64,000 nucleotides of DNA from Hordeum vulgare subsp. vulgare (GCF_904849725.1 NC_058522.1:438989529-439053528), one strand, 5' to 3'; shown: positions 34,181 through 45,800, counted from the first letter of the stretch. Translations and numbers: made by a program. Notes: a model not told the origin generated them from the letters alone.

Positions 34181-35733
34181 TGATACGTCTCCAACGTATC
34201 TATAATTTTTGATGGTTTCATGCTATTATCTTGTCAAACTTTGGATGGTTTGCATGCTTTTTATTTATTTTCTGGGACTAACTTATTAACTCAGTGCCAA
34301 GTGTCAGTTCCTGTTTTTTCCATGTTTTTGACCCCTTTCAGATGAGATTTTGAAACGGAGTCCAAACAGAAGTAAATCCCCGAAAAGATTTTTTTTAGAA
34401 CGGAAGAAGATCGGAGAACTTGGGAGCCAAGCCAGAAGAGCCCCAGGGGCCCCACAAGCCCCCACCCCGTGGCCAGGAGGGTCGCGCCATCCTGGCTTGT
34501 GGGCCCCCTGGAGGTCCCCTGACCTAGATCTTTCGCCTATATAATCCCATAAATTCCAGAAAAAATCAAGAGACGATCGCCATTACTTTTCTGTCGCCTC
34601 AAGCTTCTGTCTCCGCAAGATCCCATCTCGGGCACGTCCTGGTGCCCTGCCGGAGGGGGGATTCGGACACGGAGGGCTTCTTCATCAACACCATGACCTC
34701 TCCGATGATGCGTGAGTAGTTCACCATAGACCTACGGGGCCATAGCTAGTAACTAGATGGGTTCTTCTCTCTCTTGGATCTTTAATACAAAGTTCTCCAT
34801 GATCTTCACGGAGATCTATCCGATGTAATCTTCTTTTGCGGTGTGTTTGTCGAGATCCGATGAATTGTGGATTTATGATCAGATTATCTATGAATCTTAT
34901 TTGAGTTTCTTCTGGTCTCTCTTATGCATGATTTCATGTCCTTGTAATTCTCTTCGAGTTGTCGGTTTTGTCTGGCCAACTAGATATATGATTCTTGCAA
35001 TGGGAGAAGTGCTTGGTTTTGGGTTCATACCGTGCGGTGACCTCACCCAGTGACAGAAGGGGTAGCGAGGCACGCGTCGTGTTGTTGCCATCAAGGGTAA
35101 AAAGATGGGGTTTTCATCATTGGTATGAGATTATCCCTCTACATCATGTCATCTTGCTTAAACCGTTACTCTGTTCGTCATGAACTCAATACACTAGATG
35201 CATGTTGGATAGCGGTCGATGTGTGGAGTAATAGTAGTAGATGCAGAAAGTATCGGTCTACTTGTCTCGGACGTGATGCCTATATGCATGATCATTGCCT
35301 TAGATATTGTTATGACTTTGCGCGGTTCTATCAATTGCTCGACAGTAATTTGTTCACCCACCGTGATACTTGCTATTTTGAGAGAAGCCTCTAGTGAACA
35401 CTATGGCCCCCAGGGTCTACTTCACACCATATTTTCAGCCTTACACTTTTTACTTCGTTGCACTTTCCGCCTTCAGATCTCACTTTGCAAACAATCTTGA
35501 ATGGATTGACAACCCCTTTGAAGCGTTGGGTGCAAGCTTGTTTGTGTTTGCGCAGGTACTCTGGACTTGACGAGACCCTCCTTCTGGATCGATACCTTGG
35601 TTCTCAAACTGAGGGGAATACTTACTGCTCCTGTGCTGCATCACCCTTTCCTCTTCAAGGGAAGAACCAACGCAAGCCCAGCCTCTGTCAACGTGTCAAC
35701 TTCTGGCGTTGTTGTCTGTGGGATAGCAGCGGT
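34176..35733 (+). mobile_element. gypsy solo LTR inside the minisatellite
   Basis: The LTR is 34181-35728 (1548 bp), from TGATACGTCT to GGGATAGCA, with perfect target duplication GCGGT at 34176-34180 and 35729-35733. It is closely related to the solo LTR at 5372-6878; the 3' edge is about 35 bp longer. No internal domain is present. Confidence 0.92.
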
Positions 35734-35880
35734 GCAGGAGGCGACGGAGGGGGACGGTGCAGGAGGCAACGGAGGGGGCGATGGGGGGTGGTGGAGGGGG
35801 GCGGTGCAGGGGCGATGGAGGGGGCCGGTGGAGGGGAGCTCGGGTGGGGATGTGCTGCGCGAGGTGGAGGGGAGAGGTGA
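35734..35880. repeat. GC-rich minisatellite, right part
   Basis: Continues the array from 34180, with the same GGAGGGGGCGATGG-type units on the same strand. Unit phasing across the solo LTR is consistent with one original array. Confidence 0.8.
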
Positions 35881-36062
35881 GTGAGCGCGGCGATTTGGGG
35901 GAAAACACAGAAAGCGCGGTCTATTTTGGAGAGAGCGCGCGTGATATTTGGCTGACTCCCGCGTTTTCTGTACATGGAGTAAGTCGGGAGAAAAATGTAA
36001 GTCGAGAGCCCTATGACAACACACGGTTTTTTTTGTATTTCTTTTCTGGTGTATATATATAG
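35881..36062. other. spacer with CACTA1-type motifs
   Basis: Contains AAGTCGGGAG, AAGTCGAGAG and CACACGG phrases resembling the CACTA1 subterminal motifs, then a TATATATATAG run. No gene is present. Confidence 0.4.
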
Positions 36063-37006
36063 GCAACTGCTACAAATCTACCGGATGATTTCTTAGAGAA
36101 ATCATCCGCCTAGCCTCTGTTGGATTCCAAACCTGCAACCGTCCGATTCTACTGTATCGGCTCGTCCTTTCTCACATCCATGCACCCTGACTATCAATTG
36201 CAGCCACAAACCAGCAGACCTCTTCCTTTCTCGCACCGGCACCTGTTGGGACAGCGTTGAATACAACATCCGACTTCTGGCACCGGCATGTGTCATTGCA
36301 GCGCAAACGTCGGCACGCCGGTGATCTATCGTAGCACCTCGACGGCCGCCCATGCTTCACTGCAGTGCCGCCACGACGGACGGCAATGCTCCATCACAGC
36401 AACTCGACGATCGCCGCATGCTTCACTGCAGCCCCGAAGGAGCTCCAACGCGGCACCGATGGCTCCGACGAAGCTACAATGAAACTCCGATGAACCTCAT
36501 TGCACCACCGGTGACCACCAGTGAAGCTCCATTGCAGCTTGCAACCACGTGTTGATTTGCACAACCAGCGCCCATGAGGACGGCTCCTGCTTGTCGTAGC
36601 AACAACGGATGCGCCCAAGAGCCGTTGCAACACCGGCAAGTGCTACACGGCAGCACCGATGTCCCTGCACTGTCGCACCCCCCGGCCAGCTGCAGCGCCC
36701 GCGAGTGGGAGCATCGCAGCATCGGCGACAATCGACCCTGGGGTTGCTCCGGCGAGGGCTCATGGCGAGAGGTGGGGTAGCTTGCTCCGACCAGGATTAA
36801 TGGCGAACCGATGGATAGGCTGGGCGGGATGAGACAGAGGTAGAAGAGGAAAAAGAGATCTGGTCAGACGTGTTGTAGGGAAGGGAACGAGAGACTGTCG
36901 TTGACGCTAGAGATAAGGTAACTGCACGGATCGCGCGGGCACGTGGCGAGCAGGCGACGCGGCTTAACTTTTGGAGAAATCAGTCGGGAGATCTAGAGCA
37001 TTTTCC
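36063..37006. mobile_element. probable small TIR element (unclassified)
   Basis: The left end (GCTACAAATCTACCGGATGATTTCT, described here as about 25 bp from 36069) and the inverse of the right end (about 36972-36998) match imperfectly over about 27 bp, sharing ATCT, CCG and TGATTTCT. Both ends abut TATATATAG runs, so the target duplication cannot be resolved. The GC-rich interior has repeated TGCA/CTCCGA phrases and no recognisable protein. Confidence 0.4.
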
Positions 37007-37350
37007 ATATATATATATAGATATATATAGCGATTGTTGTTAGCTTTCATTTGTGTCTTAGTGCACGTTTGTTTTTTGAGCAGTGTGTAGCCCTGGTCAT
37101 GCGCTAGGCAGCCGGGACAGGTATTGAGCACGACCAGCTCAACGTGGGATGGAACGTTGTGTGTGATGGGAGTGGCGAGATTGTAGGATCGTTAGTTAGC
37201 TGAAGATATAAGGAATAAAGCTAAACCAGAAAAGCCGAGCGTTCAATCGGCGCAAAATACTCTTGTCTCTGTTATTCAGTTTCAGTGAGAGAACGAGAGA
37301 GATAGCTGTAGTTCATCGATCTCAGGCGACAGACGTCATTACATGGACTC
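37007..37350. other. CACTA1 spacer
   Basis: There is no gene. It starts with a TATATATAG run and leads into the tandem duplication. Confidence 0.5.
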
Positions 37351-38440
37351 TGTAGGGTGTCGTAAAAGTTTGGGCACGTTTCGGGTGGGTCTTGCCCGAG
37401 GCCGTTTGTAAACTGCACCGTCTTCGAGGTAGTCTCTTGGTATCGAGACGGAACGTGTCACGTTTGTGAAGGAAGTGTTGGTCATGTTGCTCCGTTGGCA
37501 TCGAAACTCCTCGTGCTCTCAGAGGAGGCCATTCAATGGCATGTGTCAGCCCTCACATTATTCTGACCCGCCTACAATATTTGAGACATTTATTGCAATT
37601 CTAGGGTTTTGGTGTCAGAAATTGCAGATCTGCAAGGCGACACATGAAATCATGCCCAGAAGAAGCATGGAAAATCCTATGTGATGTATTTGTGACATGG
37701 GTATGCCTTGTGCAGTCGTGGGAGGGGCAGCCCCAGCCAACGGGGTACGAAATCACTTGGATGACATGCCTCATCAAACCGTTTGAAGCCTTGGAAAATG
37801 GTACGATGCCAGGAAGCCTCAGGATCAGGCACGACGTCATCACATGCCCCTTGTAGGGTCTCATAAAAGTTTGGACGCGGTATGGATGGGGCTTACCCGA
37901 GGCCGCTTGTAAACTGCACCATCTTCGAGGTAGTCTCCTGGTATCGAGAGGGAACGTGTCACGTTTGTGAAGGAAGTGTTGGTCATGTTGCTCCGTTGGC
38001 ATCGAAACTCCTCGTGCTCTCAGAGGAGGCCATCGAATGACACGTGTCAGGCCCCCGCATTATTCTGACCCGCCTACAATATTTGAGACATTTATTGCAA
38101 TTCTAGGGTTTCAGTGTCGGAAATTGCAGATCTGCAAGGCGACACATGAAATCATGCCCAGAAGAAGCATGGAAAATCCTATGTGATGTATTTGTGACAT
38201 GGGTATGCCTTGTGCAGGCGTGGGAGGGGCAGCCCCAGCCATCGGTGGTACGAAATCACTTGGGCGACATGCCTCATCCAACCGTTTGAAGCCTCGAAAA
38301 ATGGTACGATGCGAGAAATCCTCAGGATCAGGCACGACGTCATCACATGCCCCTTGTAGGGTGTCGTAAAAGTTTGGGCACGTTCCGGGTGGGCCCACAA
38401 CTATTTGAGACATTTATTGCATTTCTAGGGTTTTGATGAT
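37351..38440. repeat. tandem duplication, unit about 502 bp
   Basis: TGTAGGGTGTCGTAAAAG-type unit starts fall at 37351, 37852 and 38355, giving periods of 501 and 503 bp. There are two full copies and a partial third of about 85 bp. The copies differ by scattered substitutions. Repeated landmarks include CTCGTGCTCTCAGAGGAGGC and TTTATTGCAATTCTAGGGTT. The array lies between the transposase gene and the right CACTA end. No convincing coding region is seen. Confidence 0.9.
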
Positions 38441-38619
38441 CTTTCTAGCCTCCCTCGCACGGTTTTCGGTGATGCACCAGACCATAGGGCCCACACGGTC
38501 TATAGCCGACATGAGAGACATTCCTGTGGTAAAATGAATAAATAAATAACATTCAGTGATTAAAGATAAATGCAAGGGAAATCGTTTTAGAACTTTTTTG
38601 AATTTAAAAATCTATAAAA

Positions 38620-39057
38620 TATAAACCGAGTGTTTTTGCAAAACACACGACGTATAGTGTGAGTAAGCCGTGTCTACTTGCCAAGCACACGGCTTATAGT
38701 GTGTGTAAGCCGTGTGTACTTGTCAAGCACACGGCTTATAGTGTGTGTAAGCCATGTGTATTTGTCAAGCATACGGCTTATAGCTCAAGCTGTGACGGCG
38801 CCGTCAAGCACCGCTGTTGTAGACACGTGACAGGTACCTTATACCGGGTGAGACGCTATAAACCGAGTGCTTTCTTCATATATATACCGTGTGGAAACTA
38901 TAAACCGAGAGCTTTTTTTGGATATTCGGCTTATATGATAGCATAAGCCGAGTGCATTGTTTTTACCGAGTGTTTTTCTTTGTATACACAACTTATATTC
39001 AAATAAGCCGAGTATAAAAAAAAACACAATTTATAGCTTGTCACACGGTAAACCTGA
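38620..39057. repeat. CACTA1 right subterminal repeats
   Basis: TAAGCC units start at 38664, 38706 and 38748 (period 42 bp). Each is a foldback of TAAGCCGTGT with ACACGGCTTA around a short spacer. More TAAGCCGAGTG and ACCGAG motifs run to the terminus. They match in motif, but not in period, the left array. Confidence 0.85.
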
Positions 39058-39073
39058 TTTTCCTGTAGTGGTA

Positions 39074-39258
39074 GTACGATTTTTACAATTTACAGTTGCT
39101 CGCCTACAGTGTACACGAGTAATTCTCCACTACTCACTACAGTCAATCTATCCATCGTCATCGCAATCCCTTACCACACATGGAGCATCGAACAATTATT
39201 AATCGTCGGTTCGCTGCAAGATAATCAAGTCGAAGAGCCGCAGTTAACCAGCCAAGGT
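39074..39258 (-). other. GLR 3' flank between stop codon and CACTA1
   Basis: 185 bp left between the target duplication and the GLR stop codon. On the minus strand an AATAAT motif near 39190-39200 could serve as a polyadenylation signal. The 3' UTR must end here or read into CACTA1. Confidence 0.4.
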
Positions 39259-42200
39259 TTAAGGGCCTCTGCCATTCTCTCCAGAGCCGTCAGGATTGGG
39301 AGCCGCCTCATCCCTCTCCTGTCCACCGGCGGCAAGCTCGATCTCACCGGCCGCTGGGCTTGCCGTCCCCGACCACTCGCTCGTGTACGGTGCGCTGAGC
39401 GGGCTGCCGAGCTCACTGTGCGCGACCCGAGGTGAGGCAACGGCGCCGTTCCTTACGGACACGCCGCCGCCGTCGTCCTTGACCCTGAAGGTGTGCGACG
39501 AGGGGTCCCTGTCGTCGAAGAGCTTGAACAACATCCAGAGCCGGTCCTTCCATGACAAATGCGGCGGGAGCTCCCGTCGGCTGGTCGCGACGAAGTTGGC
39601 GAGGTGGGCAACGCAGCAGAGGAGCGAGGTGGCGCCGGTGATGAGGAACAGGCCCCAGAAGCTGTTGAAGCTGAGGCTGTTGGACGTGAATCCATCCTGC
39701 ATGGCACCGTCATCGTCGGCGTCGCCGAACCACTTGCGCTCGATCATGTTCATCTCGTCGCTCTCTGTGAGCTTCAGGATCGCCTTGGACAGGTCCGTCA
39801 CGTACGGCGACCCTTTGGGGAAGGCGAAGCCGAAGCCGCCGGTCCTGTTGAGCTGCGGGGTCATGGTGAAGTTGCTGCCGTAGGTCTTGAGGAAGATCTT
39901 GAGGTAGGGCGTCTCGTTCACAATGGCGCCGATGCTGCCATTGAGCAGCGCCTCGTGGAAGCTGGTCGGGTCCGGGTACCGCTTGATCCTGTCCGGCGGG
40001 AACCCCGCCTTAGTCATGGCCGCCTTCATGAAGGAGTTGTTCATGATCCCGACGTTCGCCGTGCTCCACCGGAGCTCGTTGTAGTTGGCGACGGTGGGCT
40101 CCAGCTGCGGCACCGTGAGCATGGACGTGAGGCTCGCCGTGTAGCTAGACTGCAGGATGAGCACGACGAAGACCCACACCAGCACGGCGAACCTCGAGAG
40201 GTTGCTCTTGAGCGTCTCCCGGTGGGCGAAGACGAGCGTGGAGAAGCCGAAGTAGAGGAGGGTGCCGAGCTGGTAGGAGGGCGGGCCGCGGAAGTCCTCG
40301 TTGCCGCGGTGCTCGATGGCCCAGACCACGAAGCCGGTGAAGAGGAAGAAGGCGGTGCTGACGATCCAGAGGTCGTAGCGGAGCGGCTTGAGGAAGATCC
40401 ACGTCCGCTTGCTGCTCCGATGGTCGCGCACCGGCACCACCATGGCGATGGCCGTCCCCGTGTATGGCAGCGTGAAATCGACGGATACCGAACGGTTCGC
40501 CGTCATGGTGATGTCTGCCACCGCCGCGTCGAACGTCTGCAGAAGAGGGCGAGACGACAAGCTTGATTAGTTCATAAAAAAATTGCTCAATGAAAATCAC
40601 TCGGCCTGTAAATTAATGCAGGAACTGACATGACAAGCAGCTCGATCAAAACTCTTTGAGCACTTCAATTAGCTCTTCGGTTCCCGCTCAAAAAAAAAAA
40701 ACTGTTTCGCTGTTGACTGGTGGCCGGGAAAGTTTTTTTCAAGATCAAATAAAAAACAGTTTTGCGAGATGAAGCGGGCTGCGGTCGAGCAGATCGCATG
40801 AATATGATGTTTTACGTATGGGCTACACGGGTCTGCTCGACCGCAGCACACGTCGTACGCAACCGAAAACCCAAGATCTTCATCACCGTGACTATCCACG
40901 CCATCATCCATTTCATTGTAATCGAAATCAATGATCGGGGCTCGATCGATATCGACTGTGTTGGTGTCCAACAAGTTGACAAACTCGGCAGTGATATCGT
41001 TCGAACTGACCATTTCGTGGAAAACCTCGCTTGCGGTGGAAGCAGCGCCGTTGAAGGGCATCATCGGGGTACATCTTGCCGGGGCAAATGGAGAGGATGA
41101 GTCGCCGGCCTTTTCGTAGGAACCTTCTTGTGCTTCACGCCTGAAACCTTGCCCTTCTTCTCCAGTGACGGCCGACGGCGACGGCGGGCGAGCGTGCCTT
41201 CCCGACGGGGCCAGCCGAATTTCCGTCCTGCATGATGACGTTGCCTTGCCGCTTGCGGACAGGCGCGATGGTGCCTTGAGCGATGACGGGGGCGACATTG
41301 CCGACGACGAGATCTGTCGGAGGGGATTGCGCGTGCGCACCATCCACAATGACGGGGGACAGCTGGAAGGCTTTCATGGCGGTGAAGAATGGCCGGGAAA
41401 GATGAGCCGGAGTGGGCGGAGGCGGGGCAATGGCGACGAGGGGGTGGGAAGCGAAAACGACCGCGTGAAAATTTTCATCGCGAAAAATCTCGTTGCGGAT
41501 AGGAGGTGAGCTTGGGTCGACCTCCCACCCCGTAAACTTCTGTCGTGTTCCGTGATTTTTTTTTACAGGTCGTGCCCCTATACGGGGTCTCATCGGACAG
41601 CTTTTTTTATATGGACCCATACTCTAACGATTATTTTACGGGTCAGAGACATTATACAAAGGTTTACTAAAAATGTTTTTAGAAGATACAGCTTCGACTT
41701 CACAGCAACAAACAGCCAAGACAATCTTAAGGATACGTTGAAAAAGAGCAGAGTACCACAACCAATATCACGTCGCGGACCTCCCTGATCCTGGTCATCG
41801 TTGTCACAGAAGTATCTATGCAAGTCAGATGTAGTTTCAGTTTTGGGGACGGTAGGGGTCTTTGGCGTGTCATCTCCTCCAAACAAAAACAAAAGGAAAA
41901 AAATGAGTGCACACATGTTTCACACACGCTTGACTTTTTCTACGGCAAATGGTACCGCGTACCCGGACCGGCCAAGCAGTGGTAAGTACGACTTGCGTGG
42001 CATATAAAACTGCAACGAGTTGTTGCTAATTTATTTATATATAACCAGTTGCTTAATTAATCGCTTACCGCCAGACGAGATCACCCGAGCACGATTTGAT
42101 TCCCAAAACTAGCTAGCAGCCACGGCCACCTACTACGTTACTACTGCAGGTTCCTGTAACGCTCAGTGAAGTGCAGTACAGATCCCAGCCTTCAGACGAC

Positions 42201-45200
42201 CTGGAACGTTCAGTACGTACGTGTGGCGTGATGCCGTCAAGCGTGACATATTGTGCTCACGTGGACAGGGCATACATCATGCCTCGCTAGGTTCCAAATT
42301 AAGGGGCTGCCAGCCACATAATAAATCTTTTCTCCACCTCCTCGTAAATCACAACGCCGTCATCAGACAACTTAAATTTATCAAACGGCACTCCCTCTTC
42401 GTTTGCGAGGCATGTGCATAGTTTTAAGTTGATAATTTAACAACCTAAATGTATATTATCCTCCCTCCGTCCGGAAATACTTGTCTTAGAAATGAATAAA
42501 ATGGTTGTATCTATAACTAAAATAAGTCTAGATACATCCATTTCTAGGACAAGTATTTCGGGACGGAGGGAGTATGTGATAAAAAAATATGTGTTTTGAA
42601 ATTAAACTCGCTTAAGAATCTAATGATATATTTTTGATTACATTTATCATTTATTTAGGTAGTCAAATCGATGACCAAAACCACGCGCATGACCAGAGCC
42701 TTTTTTTTTTGCAATATGCCATTTTACGTAAAAACATAATATGTACACAAACAATATATATAGTACTCTCTTCATTCAAAAATACTTATCGGATAGATGA
42801 ATGTATCTAGAATATTTAACTTCTAGATACTTTATTTTTATACATTTATACGATAAATAATTATGGATGGAGGGGACATAATAAATTGTCTGGAGAAAGA
42901 ATATAGGACTCCCTCAAAGAAGTACTAAAGTTGTGATAGTTAATATGGATCGTCGGGAATATAACAAATTGACGCAATTATTTTTCAAAAAGTTCATTGT
43001 GAATTACTAATAAATACCTTTTTTGTAGGTAGGTGTCCAATAAATACTAGTAAGATTGAAAGTAATAAAATACATAAAGAAATTATAACCATAACACTTG
43101 TTCGAACTAAAAATATGACACTTATTTTGATGTAGATGTGGTACTTCTTTGGCTTGTACTTCCTCTGTTTTTGTTTACTTCATGTATTAGCTTTAATCAA
43201 AGTTAATCTTTTATAAACAAAGATGTTACTAACATATACAATAACAAATCAATATCAATAGATACATTATTGAATGTACATTCATAGTATCATATAGGTT
43301 TGTTATGATAAATATTTATATATTTTTTTCTATAAACTTGATTAAACTTTATGAAGTTTGACTTCATTTAACTTTAATATGCGAAGTAAATAAAGTCAGA
43401 GGGAGTATAAAGATTAACCCGTCTCCGGTTCAATTGATGTTAACCAACAACTTGATAACAATAATGTCGTTTTCAAAAGGAAAAGAAACCTTGACAACAA
43501 TGGTATACCGGCATTCAATGGTCAACTGGCATATCTCCGCGAAAACAAAACGGTCAACTGGCTTAATTGCTAGGAATGTTATTCAAGTCAAAATATTCGT
43601 CACAGAAATTTGAACAAGGTATGTCCAAAAACTCTCGTCTCAATCGCACATGTAGTAGTACTGTATATGGTGTGTAGTCTAGTCTATGCAGGGCCACACA
43701 CGGATATTTCTCTCACAAAACAATACCCTCATTATCAAGTTGACCGTTGCTAATGTATTGACCCTTAGTAGTAGAGCAGTAGTATATGTGTGCTTGATAT
43801 ACATTTATATTTGGTACTAGTAGTACAACTAATAGGTTGGTCCAGAATTAATGGAGTACTGATCCAAAATTTATTTTACGTAACGTGTAACTTGCATATA
43901 TATTATCACGTCAGGGTAGAAAAAATGGTGGTTAATTGAAGTGATATCTTTGGGATCATACTGCATAATAACTTAACAAGCATGCAATGATAAGTAACAA
44001 GAAGGTTAGGTTTAAGGACTGCTACTTACCCCATTGCCAACCGCCTTGACAAGCTCGTCGTAGGGCATGGACGCCGCCTTGACGTACTCGAACGGCAGAG
44101 CGTAGGGCAGCAGCCGCACCGCCGCCTCGAACACCTCGATGACGAAGCCGCTGGCCGTTGTCTCGTTCGTCTCCGGATCCACCTCCGGCCGCAGGATCAG
44201 CTTGTAGCTGTCCGACACGTTCCCCGGCACCGCCACCCGCAGCTTCCGCGCGCTCGTCGGCTGCACCCACCCTCTCGGCCGGACCGTCGAATCTCCCGGC
44301 CAGATCACCGGCCGGAGCTCGCCGCTCGATTCGTTCGAACCGCGGTCCAGATACCGGCTCAGCCCGTGCAGAGCCGTCCAGAACCCGATCCCCCTCTCTT
44401 TTCCGTTGTCCATGATGTTCACCACCTGGAACGCCGGCACCGCGAGCTCGCCGTTGATGAGCTCGAACTTGCCTCCCAGGCCATCGAACTTCGTGCTGCT
44501 GATGGCTCGGAGGAAGCTGGGGCCCGATCTTGACTTCCCCAGCCCGGCGATGTCGGTCGGGCCGCCGGCGCCGCCTACCAGCCCCGGTGGCGATGATAAT
44601 AAGTCGCTGGAGCTGAGTCGCTCTGCCGCGGACGCGATGGCCCACGCGGCGTCGTACGCCCACAGAGCGTAGCAGCCCATCACGGCTTCCGCCGGGTCGG
44701 CGTGCCGGTGGTCGCGCATGTACCGGTGCGCCCATCGTTTCTTGACCTCGCGCAGCCGCGTCGTGGTCGGCACGTAGGGCGTCAGCCCGATGACGCCCTG
44801 CGGCGGGTCGACCGAGCCAAGGAGGCCCGTGAGCCCGTCGGTGATGACCCACACGTAGCCCTCGTCCATCATGCCGGCTTCCATGGCGGCGATGAACACG
44901 TTCTTCGCGAGCCCGGGACGCGTGTGCAGCACAAAGACGCGCGTCTGCTCCGACTCCATGCGTAACAGCGCCGCGGCGATGGCGTCGTTCGACGCCGCGG
45001 CCGGGAGCGCGCATCGGTAGGGAACCTCGGTGCGCTCGGCGGTGAGGGCGTCGACGAGGAAGGGCACGAAAGCGGCGCCGTAGTCGTCGTCCTGGTAGAT
45101 GGGCACGACGCGGCGCCACCCGAAGTACGTGGCGAGCGCGGCGATGGCGTCGGCCTGCAACGCGTCGCTCAGCGCGGCGCGGGCGAAGAACCTCGCCGTG

Positions 45201-45717
45201 GCAGGCGACACCGACGGGCTAGTAGCGGAGAAGGACACGACGGGGAGCTCCGCCTGGGTGGCGAGGTCGGCGACGAAGGCCGACTCGACGGACGACTGCG
45301 GGCCGAGGATGGCGCGCGCTCCCTGGGCCGTCATCAGCTGCAACGCTGCACGCACGCACGCAGCAAGGCAAGAACACGCGACGTCAAAACAACGATTGTG
45401 CAGAACGCTCCGGTGCGCGCGTGGAGAGCATCAGAAGCGCTGTCGTCCTTACCGGCGGACGCAGCCGCGACGACGTCTCCGCCGGAGTCGTGCTGCAGGA
45501 CCCGCACCCGAGCGGAGGAATTGGGGTAGGCGGCGTAGAAGTCCTCGAGGGCCATGGGGATGGTGGTCGTGGCGATCTTGCCGACCGGCGAGCCGGCGTC
45601 GATGATGAACCCCACCTTGACCTCCGTCGGCGTGGCCGGCTGCGCCCGCGACGGCAAGAGGATTGAGGCGACGAAGCATACGACGAGGAGGAAGCGAGCG
45701 TCGGCGTCCCCTGCCAT
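39259..45717 (-). CDS. glutamate receptor-like cation channel (GLR), 3 exons
   Basis: The one intact host gene: 952 codons from ATG at 45717. Exons are 45453-45717, 44030-45345 and 39259-40536; introns are 107 bp and 3493 bp with GT...AG borders, and all joins stay in frame. The product starts with a signal peptide (residues 1-25, ending SRA), then an extracellular amino-terminal domain (to about 440), ligand-binding half S1 (from about 455), M1 (583-603), pore loop (617-631), M3 with SYTASLTSMLTV (656-669), S2, and M4 (818-843), with a cytoplasmic tail of about 110 residues. Plant GLRs are plasma- or endomembrane cation channels gated by amino acids. Asp535 and Arg542 sit where the family binds ligand. 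No stops or frameshifts are seen. It looks like a GLR2-type monocot member, but the subclade is unproven. Confidence 0.95.
40537..42460. other. GLR intron 2, distal part, with unclassified GC-rich segment
   Basis: Within the 3.5-kb intron. 40850-41520 is GC-rich with overlapping open frames; the longest is minus 40669-41349 (226 codons) with an acidic stretch (around DTNTVDIDRAPIIDFDYNE). I recognise no domain, and it may derive from a transposon. A 15-bp perfect inverted repeat (CTGCGGTCGAGCAGA) lies at 40779-40793 and 40832-40846. Confidence 0.45.
42461..42572. mobile_element. Stowaway-like MITE in GLR intron 2
   Basis: 112 bp with terminal inverted repeats CTCCCTCCGTCCGGAAATAC and GTATTTCGGGACGGAGGGAG. 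The right flank is TA; the left TA is altered to TC. Ends and size are those of Triticeae Stowaway (Mariner-derived) MITEs. Confidence 0.92.
42764..42885. mobile_element. diverged Stowaway-like MITE
   Basis: The left end CTCTCTTCATTCAAAAATACTT and the right end ATAATTATGGATGGAGGG are a decayed version of the same terminal repeats. It is older than its neighbour. Confidence 0.5.
43159..43405. mobile_element. Stowaway-like MITE, 247 bp
   Basis: Ends CTTCCTCTGTTTTTGTTTAC and GTAAATAAAGTCAGAGGGAG are inverted repeats, flanked by TA on both sides (43157-43158 and 43406-43407). It lies in GLR intron 2. Confidence 0.8.
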
Positions 45718-45800
45718 GGCACTGGGAGAGGGATCAGAGCAGTCAAGGGAAGAAGTTGTTTGCGGTCCACGAAGACGGACGCCCTGCGCTGCGTGGCAGC

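Larger units (their letters stand above)
24806..39070 (-). mobile_element. CACTA1: complete CACTA (En/Spm) DNA transposon
   Basis: 14,265 bp with perfect 13-bp terminal inverted repeats CACTACAGGAAAA (24806-24818 and 39058-39070) and a 3-bp target duplication GTA (24803-24805 and 39071-39073). Both ends carry subterminal repeat arrays. Two genes run right to left, a TNP2-like transposase (28857-32558) and an En/Spm second gene (26335-28422), in the usual CACTA order. Later insertions include a solo LTR (34181-35728) and a probable 0.94-kb TIR element (36063-37006). Both genes are damaged, so the element is probably not autonomous. Its right end is 188 bp from the GLR stop codon. Confidence 0.95.

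Noticed and set aside
33813..34221. Open frames of 84-126 codons in both directions
   Set aside because: They are products of the GC-rich minisatellite without stops in any frame; composition is Gly/Arg or Pro/His only.
39559..40566. 335-codon plus-strand open frame across GLR exon 3
   Set aside because: It is a shadow of the GC-rich GLR coding strand; the minus frame has all channel motifs, and this one has none.
44022..45119. 365-codon Arg-rich frame in GLR exon 2
   Set aside because: It is an alternative frame of GC-rich exon sequence with biased composition. The GLR frame joins cleanly by splicing on both sides.
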